From the NCBI GenBank assembly GCA_002410555.1, contig DHSR01000057.1:117580-122966 (forward strand): DNA of 5,387 nucleotides. Reading direction: 5' to 3'. Source of the DNA: Bacteroidales bacterium UBA5281 (GTDB lineage Bacteria > Bacteroidota > Bacteroidia > Bacteroidales > Lentimicrobiaceae). The notes under the pieces were generated by a model that saw only the letters and a list, made by a program, of their open reading frames with translations, was not told where the DNA came from and made no database searches. A program made the position numbers and the translations under genes. The first letter of the stretch is position 1, and each line of letters opens with the position of its first letter. Shown in pieces: positions 1-5,387 of the stretch.

Positions 1-21
1 GCCTCTAACCTCTAGCCTCTA
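1..21. repeat. Three tandem 7-bp repeats (RCCTCTA)
   Basis: Three consecutive heptamers read GCCTCTA, ACCTCTA and GCCTCTA, differing only in the first base. The array touches the left edge, so it may be the end of a longer one. It lies about 20 bp before the start of the MFS gene, in a spacer with no visible ribosome binding site or clear promoter box. Similar heptamer arrays lie in the spacer at the other end of the window, but with a different unit. Function is unknown. Confidence 0.75.
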
Positions 22-41
22 AAGCCCAAACCTGAATAATT

Positions 42-1295
42 ATGGCCATCACTTTTAAAAAAGATGTTCAGTATTATAAGTTCTGCGCTTATGGTTTTTT
101 TAAGAACCTCAGATTCTTCGAACCTTTCCTGCTGCTGTTCTTCCTGGATAAAGGCCTGTCTTTTTTGCAAATAGGAACTTTAATCGCCATACGCGAAATT
201 ACCATCAATATATTCGAGATTCCTACCGGTATCCTGGCCGATAGTCTGGGGCGAAGACGAAGCATGATATCTGCTTTCGTATTTTATATTGTTTCATTTA
301 TCATTTTTTTCTTTTCCGATACCTACTGGATGTTCATCGTGGCCATATTGTTTTATGCCTACGGAGATGCATTCCGGACAGGTACTCATAAAGCCATGAT
401 TTTCGAATACCTGAAAATCAACGGTTGGGAAAATCAGAAAGTACATTATTACGGGCATACCCGTTCGTGGTCACAAACCGGATCGGCGGTTTCAGCTGTG
501 CTTGCTGCAATAATTGTTTTCAGGACCGGCAATTACAGTACAGTGTTCCTGATTTCAATTATTCCTTATCTGATTGACCTTGTTTTGATGACGACTTATC
601 CGAAAGTACTCGAAGGGGAACGCCGGTCATTGGAGCGGGGGAAAATTCTATCAACTTTCAAACAAACCATTGGTGATTTTATTTTCTCATTTCGCAATCC
701 GGGTATTTTGCGGGCCATACTTACGCAATCGGTTTACAGCGGATATTATAAAGCCGTAAAAGATTATCTCCAACCGGTAATTAAGACTTTTGCGCTGAGC
801 ATACCCCTGTTTCTATACCTGGAAAACGAGCAAAGGTCAGCATTAATGGTGGGACTTATATATTCTATAATTTATATTCTAACCGCATTTATGGCACGTC
901 ATTCGGGTAGGTTTGCAGAGCGTTTTTTGAATGCCGGACGGGCATTGAATATAACCATGTTGGTTGGCCTGTTGTTAGGCGGATTCAGTGGTTGGTTTTT
1001 CTTCAGAAATATCTATTTTCCTGCTGTGATATTTTATAGCGGGGTTTATCTCGTTGAAAATCTGCGCAAACCTATTGGCATTGCACTGGTTGCCGACCGC
1101 CTTGACCGGGATGTATTGGCTACGGCGCTGTCTGCTGAGTCGCAGGCCGAAACCTTATTTGCGGCCCTGTTTGCACCTTTAATCGGTTTTGTGGCCGATC
1201 GGTGGGGCGTGGGTCAGGGACTTATGATAGTTTCGGGGCTGCTTATTGTGCTGATGCCGCTATACAGTGCCAACGTGAGACCGAAAAAGAAATAG
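42..1295 (+). CDS. MFS (major facilitator superfamily) permease, substrate unknown
   Basis: This is a 417-residue inner-membrane protein with about 12 hydrophobic segments, the usual MFS length. The loop after the second helix carries the MFS signature motif A at residues 63-73 (G63, A66, D67, G70, R71-R73), preceded by the E-I-P-T-G stretch at 59-63. A matching G-F-V-A-D-R-W-G copy at 382-389 in the second half fits the two-domain MFS repeat. A conserved-looking stretch at about 109-124 (D109, G114-T115, E122) follows the fourth helix. Residues 185-218 form a charged cytoplasmic loop between the two halves, and the C-terminus ends in a basic R-P-K-K-K tail. The ATG at 42 is preceded by an AT-rich spacer with no Shine-Dalgarno sequence, as is normal in Bacteroidota. 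The gene is convergent with galK, 46 bp away, so it is not part of the galactose operon. Drug efflux, sugar or metabolite transport are all possible; nothing in the sequence decides between them. Confidence 0.93.
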   Translation: MAITFKKDVQYYKFCAYGFFKNLRFFEPFLLLFFLDKGLSFLQIGTLIAIREITINIFEIPTGILADSLGRRRSMISAFVFYIVSFIIFFFSDTYWMFIVAILFYAYGDAFRTGTHKAMIFEYLKINGWENQKVHYYGHTRSWSQTGSAVSAVLAAIIVFRTGNYSTVFLISIIPYLIDLVLMTTYPKVLEGERRSLERGKILSTFKQTIGDFIFSFRNPGILRAILTQSVYSGYYKAVKDYLQPVIKTFALSIPLFLYLENEQRSALMVGLIYSIIYILTAFMARHSGRFAERFLNAGRALNITMLVGLLLGGFSGWFFFRNIYFPAVIFYSGVYLVENLRKPIGIALVADRLDRDVLATALSAESQAETLFAALFAPLIGFVADRWGVGQGLMIVSGLLIVLMPLYSANVRPKKK

Positions 1296-1341
1296 AATTC
1301 ACTGCTGAGGTCTTTCATAGTTCTGAATTTCGTTTTCCGGT

Positions 1342-2505
1342 TTAACTGTCTGGGATTTCCACTTCCCTGGCTCCATCCCCAATATTCACCTGATAAAATT
1401 CGGGAGTGGTTCCAAAAGCCTTAAAAAATGCATCGCTGCTCTCTTTTTTAAATTGTTCGGCAGCATTTTTGGCCACCAGGTTAATGGTACATCCACCAAA
1501 ACCGCCGCCCATCATGCGGGCGCCCAGCACACCTTCAATTTTTTTGGCAGCATCCACCAAAGTATCCAACTCTTTACAACTCACCATATATTTTGTGCGC
1601 AAACCCTGATGCGATTGAAACATCAGTGCTCCAACACGCTTTAAATCCCCGCTTTCAAGTGCATGACAGGTGTCAAGGACCCGTTCATTTTCTTCGGTAA
1701 CGTATTCACAGCATAAATAAATTTCTTCGCCCAGTATTCCTTCGAATCCGTACATATCCTTTGACCTTACATCACGCAGACTTCTAACGCCGGGCATTTG
1801 TGTGCGAAGAATCATCACACCTTCTTCACAATCGTACCTGCGGCGGTTGTATTCTGAAGCGGCCAGGCTGTGTTTTACCTTTGTGTCGGCCAGAATCAGT
1901 TCATAATCATTCAATTCTAACGGAAAGTATTTAAATTCAAGCGAATGGCAATCCAGTTGCATTGCCTGTCCTGCTTTCCCATGCAAGGAAGCAAACTGAT
2001 CCATTATGCCACAATGCACGCCGGCATAATTGTGTTCGGCGAGTTGGCCAATTTTTGCCAGCGACATCTTATCAAGGCCAAAATCAAACAATGCATTCAG
2101 CGCAGTTGCAAAGGCACTTTCCAACGCGGCCGAAGAGGAAAGACCGGCACCATCGGGGATATCGCCACCAAACGCTGCCTGGAATGCCTCCGGTTTAAAC
2201 CCTTTTTTCTGAAGTTCCTTAATGACCCCAAACGGATATTTGGCCCAATGCGGAAGCTCCGGCTGTTCATCGTTGAGGTCGAACGAAACGGGTTCATCAA
2301 AATCCACCGAATAAATGGTGACCCTTGCTCCGGGAATCGCATTTATAGCCAGATAAATGCGCTTATCAATGGCCGCTGGCAATACAAAGCCATTGTTATA
2401 ATCGGTATGTTCACCAATAATGTTGATGCGGCCGGGCGCAGCAAAAAAACGAAATTTATTGCCGAATTTAGTTTCAAAGGAATCCTTAACTATTTTATCT
2501 TTCAT
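1342..2505 (-). CDS. galK: Galactokinase
   Basis: GalK phosphorylates alpha-D-galactose with ATP to galactose 1-phosphate in the cytoplasm, the first committed step of the Leloir pathway. It is a GHMP-family kinase of 387 residues, the normal size. All three GHMP motifs are present: the galactokinase signature at residues 25-36 (R26, E32, H33, D35), the phosphate-binding loop at 118-127 (D-G-A-G-L-S-S-S-A-A), and motif 3 at 328-339 (G-A-R-M-M-G-G-G-F-G-G-C). R26 and D169 (in C-G-I-M-D-Q) match the catalytic Arg/Asp pair, and Y219 in S-E-Y-N-R-R-R matches the sugar-contacting tyrosine of the family. E32-H33-D35 is the galactose-recognition set, which argues against a mevalonate or homoserine kinase. 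I chose the ATG at 2505 over an in-frame GTG one codon upstream (2508); neither has a Shine-Dalgarno sequence. The gene starts 14 bp after the transporter stop codon and is the last gene of the operon. It appears intact. Confidence 0.97.
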   Translation of the reverse strand: MKDKIVKDSFETKFGNKFRFFAAPGRINIIGEHTDYNNGFVLPAAIDKRIYLAINAIPGARVTIYSVDFDEPVSFDLNDEQPELPHWAKYPFGVIKELQKKGFKPEAFQAAFGGDIPDGAGLSSSAALESAFATALNALFDFGLDKMSLAKIGQLAEHNYAGVHCGIMDQFASLHGKAGQAMQLDCHSLEFKYFPLELNDYELILADTKVKHSLAASEYNRRRYDCEEGVMILRTQMPGVRSLRDVRSKDMYGFEGILGEEIYLCCEYVTEENERVLDTCHALESGDLKRVGALMFQSHQGLRTKYMVSCKELDTLVDAAKKIEGVLGARMMGGGFGGCTINLVAKNAAEQFKKESSDAFFKAFGTTPEFYQVNIGDGAREVEIPDS

Positions 2506-2519
2506 CACGCGCTGTTTTA

Positions 2520-4160
2520 TTACCAGAATACGGTGTAAAGAACAATTAAAATAATCATCACTGCATAGGCGGCAAAATTAAACTTTGCATCCGTTTTAAA
2601 GAGTTCACGGGGTAACGCAATGGCTTTGGGGTCTTCGTCCCTGATGGCAGTGGTGAGACTCACCATCACAATTACCACAATGGTAATGAGACAAGTGTAC
2701 ATCATCTGATCAAGGAAAGGCATCTGAACAGGAAACAATTTAAGCAATAACGCCACAGGAATGGAAGTAAGAATACCGATGATGGCGCCTTTGGTGTTGG
2801 CCCGTTTCCAGAACAATCCCATCAAAAATACCGCGAGAATGCCCGGGCTTACAATGCCGGTATATTCCTGTATGTATTGGAACATTTGTGGCATGGAACT
2901 GAGCGCGGGGGCAATAATAACGGCAATCACCAAAGCAACAACCGCGGAGAGCCGGCCAACAGGAACCAGCTCGGAATCATTGCTCTTTTTGGAGAAATAA
3001 GGCTTGTAGATATCCATGGTAAAAATGGTGGCGGTGGAATTGAGCATGGAAGCCAGCGAGGAAACAATAGCAGCAGTGAGCGCCGCTACCACCAATCCTT
3101 TTAGTCCGACGGGAATAAATGTTTTGATCAGCCATGGATAAGAAACATCATAATTAATGCTTCCATCAGGACGCGTGAAAACTTCCTTAACGCCATCAAC
3201 AATTACCGTCCCTTCGGGTTGCATAAACATCACATACGCAATGATACCCGGAACAACCACAAAAATGGGCAACAACAGTTTGAGAAAAGCCGCGAAAGCG
3301 AGGCCTTTTTGTGCTTCGAGCAACGATTTTGCCGCGAGTGCCCGCTGGATAATGTATTGGTTGAAGCCAAAATAATAGAGATTGGCTACCCATAACCCGC
3401 CGATAATCACCCCAATGCCGGGCAGGTTTGAGAATTCAGGGTGATTTCTGTCCAGAATCATATGAAACTTATCTCCGGCAAAGTTGTAAACATGGTTTAG
3501 CCCGGCAAAAACGCCTCCCGTGGGGGTTACATTGTTTAAGGCGATGATGGTTGTAATCAATCCCCCGATAACCAGCAGCACCACTTGTATTACATCCGTC
3601 CAGGCCACTGCCGAAAGGCCGCCCCATAAGGAATAAGCTATTGCAAAAAGGGCAAGTGCCACGATGAGCGGGAAAATCATGCTGCCATCCCCGTTGCCCA
3701 TAATGGTGTCGAGTGCCTTGGCGCCGAGAAACAATACAGAAGTAAGGTTTACAAAAATAAAAAGCCCTACCCAGAAAACCGCAAGAATAGTTTTCAGGTT
3801 GGTGTTGAAGCGCTTTTCAATGAACTCTGGAATGGTAAACAAACCCTGTTTTATGAAAACAGGCAGGAAAAATTTGGCCACAATAATCAGGGTGATGGCG
3901 CCCATCCACTCATAAGACGCTATGGCCAGGCCAATGGCAAAGCCTGACCCGGACATACCGATAAACTGTTCGGCGGAGATATTCGCGGCAATCAGGGATG
4001 CCCCAATGGCCCAGAACGGCAGGCTTTTTCCCGCCAGAAAGTAATCTTCGGCATTCTTTTTATGGCCCTTTTTGTTTCGCGACACCCACAGGCCAACCGA
4101 AAGAATAAGCAAGGCATATGCCCCAAAAATCAAATAATCAATGGTGTGGAAGTTCCCCAT
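2520..4160 (-). CDS. sglT: SGLT-type Na+/galactose (glucose) symporter, SSS family
   Basis: This 546-residue membrane protein of the solute:sodium symporter family would import galactose or glucose with Na+ across the inner membrane. From memory it aligns almost end to end with Vibrio parahaemolyticus vSGLT (about 543 residues), including the start of the core at 40-48 (D-Y-F-L-A-G-K-S-L) and the C-terminal L-Y-T-x-F-W. Family members have 14 helices, and the hydrophobic segments fit that. Likely Na+ ligands are A58, I61, A364, S367 and S368. Likely sugar contacts are N60, Q65, E84, N260, Y263, K294 and Q428, all retained. The residue matching vSGLT S91 appears to be G87, and the aromatic after Y263 is Phe rather than Trp. 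The loop at 313-340 is the least vSGLT-like part. The ATG at 4160 lies 39 bp after the galM stop, with no Shine-Dalgarno sequence. Its place between galM and galK favours galactose as a physiological substrate; glucose transport is also plausible. Confidence 0.95.
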   Translation of the reverse strand: MGNFHTIDYLIFGAYALLILSVGLWVSRNKKGHKKNAEDYFLAGKSLPFWAIGASLIAANISAEQFIGMSGSGFAIGLAIASYEWMGAITLIIVAKFFLPVFIKQGLFTIPEFIEKRFNTNLKTILAVFWVGLFIFVNLTSVLFLGAKALDTIMGNGDGSMIFPLIVALALFAIAYSLWGGLSAVAWTDVIQVVLLVIGGLITTIIALNNVTPTGGVFAGLNHVYNFAGDKFHMILDRNHPEFSNLPGIGVIIGGLWVANLYYFGFNQYIIQRALAAKSLLEAQKGLAFAAFLKLLLPIFVVVPGIIAYVMFMQPEGTVIVDGVKEVFTRPDGSINYDVSYPWLIKTFIPVGLKGLVVAALTAAIVSSLASMLNSTATIFTMDIYKPYFSKKSNDSELVPVGRLSAVVALVIAVIIAPALSSMPQMFQYIQEYTGIVSPGILAVFLMGLFWKRANTKGAIIGILTSIPVALLLKLFPVQMPFLDQMMYTCLITIVVIVMVSLTTAIRDEDPKAIALPRELFKTDAKFNFAAYAVMIILIVLYTVFW

Positions 4161-4199
4161 AGGACGAAGTTGAATACTGTTGGTCTAAGTAATTAATGA

Positions 4200-5222
4200 T
4201 CATTTGTTTTCAAAGGAAAATAATGTTTTTTGATGGTATTTTTCTCCCGGGTTCAGCAGCGTGGAAGGGAAGGCCGGTTGATTCGGGCTGTCGGGAGAGT
4301 GCTGAGTTTCGAGGCAAACGGCTGAATGTTTTTCGTAACATTTTCCACCATGTCCGCAATGGCTGCCATCCAGGAAATTGGAGGTATAAACCTGAATGCC
4401 GGGTTGTGTAGTAATAACAGTCATTTTCCGGCCTGAACCGGCGTGATACAAGAGCGCTGAAGCTTCTCCCGGTAAGTGTGGTTTGAGTACAAAGCATAGG
4501 TCCAGTTCGGTTTCATCCGGGTTGAGCGTGACGGGCGTGCTAAAATCGAATTTTGTACCTTGAACCGTCAGGTATTTGCCTGTGGGAAGCTGATGCTGAT
4601 CCAGCTCAAGATATTGAGCTGCATTCAGGGTGAATTTATGACTGGAAAGGCCTTCAGCAAATCCGCTTAAATTAAAGTAAGCATGGTTGGTAAGATTTAC
4701 ATGCGTGGGCTTGTCGGTCAATGCTGAAAATTCAATTTCCAGGCGATTGTCGTCATAAACGGTGTAGGTAACTTCGGCAGACAGGTTGCCGGGATAGCCT
4801 TCTTCCATGTGCGGGCTGAGGTAACTCAGCGAAACCACCGCATAACCCCTGCCTTCTTCCAGGGAGTAGTCCCAAAGCCGGGAATGAAACCCACCCTGAC
4901 CGCCATGCAGTTGATAAAATTTGTGTTCGCCTGAGAGCAGGTATTCCGTGTTGTTGATGGTGAACTTTGCCCCGGCAATGCGATTGGCAAACCTACCCAC
5001 GGTAGCACCGAAATAGGGATGGGGCTCCAAATATCTGTCAAGGTCGGGAAAGCCGGCAATGATTTCGGCCATTTTTCCGCTGCGGTCGGGCATTTTTATG
5101 GAGATGAGCGTAGCCCCAAAATTGGTAATGCTTACGCTGAAACCGTTGGTACACAGCATACTAAAGAGCCGCGCTTCGCGCCCGTCTTTAAGTTTTCCGA
5201 AACGCGTATCTGAAATTTTCAT
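4200..5222 (-). CDS. galM: Aldose 1-epimerase (galactose mutarotase)
   Basis: GalM interconverts the alpha and beta anomers of galactose (and glucose) in the cytoplasm, providing the alpha anomer used by galactokinase. The 340-residue protein has the usual size and no signal peptide. Family landmarks are intact: I-T-N-F-G-A at 32-37, P-D-R at 45-47, R77 in V-G-R-F-A-N-R-I, H106 in Q-L-H-G-G, H180 in T-N-H-A-Y-F-N-L-S-G, D241, and E305 in C-L-E-T-Q-H. By family knowledge H180 is the general acid and E305 the general base. The C-terminal P-D-S-P-N-Q-P-A-F-P and N-P-G-E blocks are typical. The reading frame can be extended to a TTG at 5246, adding 8 residues (M-F-H-V-N-G-H-R). I prefer the ATG at 5222 because the family's F-G-x-x-x-D-G block then begins at residue 8, and because the putative promoter at 5252-5259 would place the transcript start near the TTG. 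It is the first gene of the operon, and the symporter gene follows 39 bp after its TGA stop. Confidence 0.96.
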   Translation of the reverse strand: MKISDTRFGKLKDGREARLFSMLCTNGFSVSITNFGATLISIKMPDRSGKMAEIIAGFPDLDRYLEPHPYFGATVGRFANRIAGAKFTINNTEYLLSGEHKFYQLHGGQGGFHSRLWDYSLEEGRGYAVVSLSYLSPHMEEGYPGNLSAEVTYTVYDDNRLEIEFSALTDKPTHVNLTNHAYFNLSGFAEGLSSHKFTLNAAQYLELDQHQLPTGKYLTVQGTKFDFSTPVTLNPDETELDLCFVLKPHLPGEASALLYHAGSGRKMTVITTQPGIQVYTSNFLDGSHCGHGGKCYEKHSAVCLETQHSPDSPNQPAFPSTLLNPGEKYHQKTLFSFENK

Positions 5223-5251
5223 TCTGTGGCCGTTTACGTGAAACAAGAAAA

Positions 5252-5259
5252 CAAATATA
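5252..5259 (-). promoter_or_regulatory. Putative Bacteroidota -7 promoter element of the galM operon
   Basis: On the minus strand these eight bases read TATATTTG, a full match to the Bacteroidota -7 consensus TAnnTTTG. The element ends 29 bp before the galM ATG at 5222, which would put the transcript start near 5246 and give a leader of about 24 bases. No TTTG is found at the expected -33 distance; that stretch is only AT-rich. The call therefore rests on one box and its position. Confidence 0.5.
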
Positions 5260-5273
5260 GCAAGAGTTTTTAA

Positions 5274-5308
5274 ATTTTGGATTGTAGGTTGCAGATTGCA
5301 GATTTTAG
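5274..5308. repeat. Degenerate 7-bp tandem repeat, five units
   Basis: Five consecutive heptamers read ATTTTGG, ATTGTAG, GTTGCAG, ATTGCAG and ATTTTAG, with an approximate consensus ATTGCAG. The period of 7 equals that of the array at 1-21, though the unit sequence differs. The array lies between the putative galM promoter and the 9-bp repeats, with no gap before the latter. Confidence 0.7.
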
Positions 5309-5351
5309 ACAGGATTTATTGGAGACAGGATTTACAGGATTTACAGGATTT
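5309..5351. repeat. ACAGGATTT repeats, four copies, three in tandem
   Basis: The 9-mer ACAGGATTT occurs at 5309-5317, then in three uninterrupted tandem copies at 5325-5333, 5334-5342 and 5343-5351. The 7 bases separating the first copy from the rest are ATTGGAG, which resembles the heptamer unit of the neighbouring array. I recall similar ACAGGATTT-type repeats as common dispersed intergenic elements in environmental Bacteroidota and other phyla. No role is known to me. Confidence 0.85.
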
Positions 5352-5355
5352 CAGT

Positions 5356-5363
5356 CAAAGCTA
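5356..5363 (-). promoter_or_regulatory. Second, weaker candidate -7 element upstream of galM
   Basis: On the minus strand the bases read TAGCTTTG, which also fits TAnnTTTG. A TTTG lies upstream at 5380-5377, but the 13-base gap is shorter than expected for the -33 box. If used, it would give a galM leader of about 125 bases that includes the repeat arrays at 5274-5351. An eight-base pattern with two free positions can easily occur by chance in an AT-rich spacer. Confidence 0.2.
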
Positions 5364-5371
5364 ATTTTTTC

Positions 5372-5387
5372 TACCGCAAATTACCGC
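5372..5387. repeat. TACCGC direct repeat at the window edge
   Basis: TACCGC occurs twice, at 5372-5377 and 5382-5387, separated by AAAT. The second copy meets the right edge, so the repeat may continue outside. With only two copies of six bases, chance cannot be excluded; the case for reporting it is that it adjoins two clear repeat arrays. Confidence 0.4.

Larger units (their letters stand above)
1342..5222 (-). other. Predicted galactose uptake and phosphorylation operon galM-sglT-galK
   Basis: Three genes lie in the same direction with gaps of 39 and 14 bp and no hairpin or promoter box between them, which supports one transcript starting upstream of galM. Their products form a pathway: Na+-coupled entry, anomer conversion and phosphorylation. 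No galT, galE or regulator gene is present. The 46 bp between galK and the convergent MFS gene contain no strong terminator, so the 3' end of the transcript is not defined by the sequence. Confidence 0.85.

Noticed and set aside
42..1295. MFS gene as the galactose transporter of this locus
   Set aside because: It points the opposite way, is convergent with galK, and shows no sugar-porter signature beyond the generic MFS motif. The SGLT gene already fills the transport role.
1295..1330. Possible bidirectional terminator hairpin between the MFS gene and galK
   Set aside because: The stem is only about 6 bp, the loop is 22 bases, and no T-run follows on either strand, so it is too weak to annotate.
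1945..2538. A 197-codon plus-strand open frame antisense to galK
   Set aside because: It lies almost entirely within a gene with every galactokinase motif. Its translation resembles no family I know, and it has no promoter or ribosome site. It is best explained as a shadow of galK.
4161..4199. Separate promoter for the symporter gene in the 39-bp gap after galM
   Set aside because: The minus-strand sequence contains no TAnnTTTG or TTTG element, so read-through from galM is the simpler reading.
5232..5244. Imperfect palindrome GTTTACGTGAAAC in the galM leader as a LacI-type operator
   Set aside because: Only the four outer base pairs match, the inner positions break the symmetry, and no regulator gene is present in the window.
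5274..5351. CRISPR array
   Set aside because: The units are 7 and 9 bp and mostly contiguous, without unique spacers of 25-40 bp, and no cas gene is nearby.
5361..5387. C-terminal end of an upstream minus-strand gene
   Set aside because: One frame is open for eight codons (A-V-I-C-G-R-K-N) before a TAG at 5363-5361. This is too short to judge, and most of the stretch is explained by the TACCGC direct repeat.

Overview
The window reads as a chromosomal fragment of a Bacteroidota bacterium. The reasons are indirect but agree with each other. None of the four genes has a Shine-Dalgarno sequence. The best promoter element, TATATTTG, fits the Bacteroidota -7 consensus TAnnTTTG. The spacers carry short 7-bp and 9-bp tandem repeats of a kind I associate with that phylum. 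A genus cannot be named from this.

Layout. Positions 1-41 are a short spacer that begins with three 7-bp repeats. A plus-strand MFS permease gene of unknown substrate follows (42-1295). After a 46-bp convergent gap comes a minus-strand cluster, in transcription order galM (5222-4200), an SGLT-type Na+/sugar symporter gene (4160-2520) and galK (2505-1342). The gaps inside the cluster are 39 and 14 bp, so it is very probably one operon. Positions 5223-5387 hold no supported gene. They contain a putative galM promoter and three kinds of short repeat.

How the genes work together. The symporter, which by memory closely resembles the structurally characterised Vibrio vSGLT, would bring in galactose (or glucose) with Na+. 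GalM would interconvert the anomers in the cytoplasm, supplying alpha-D-galactose. GalK would phosphorylate it to galactose 1-phosphate. The next Leloir enzymes, GalT and GalE, are not in the window. The MFS gene points the other way and has no visible link to galactose.

Two starts are best moved to downstream ATG codons. galM should start at 5222 rather than at a TTG at 5246, and galK at 2505 rather than at a GTG at 2508. I found no RNA gene, CRISPR array, transposase or other mobile element, and no convincing new system. The more interesting points are the use of an SGLT transporter in this operon, a probable substitution in its sugar site, and the dense short repeats upstream of galM.
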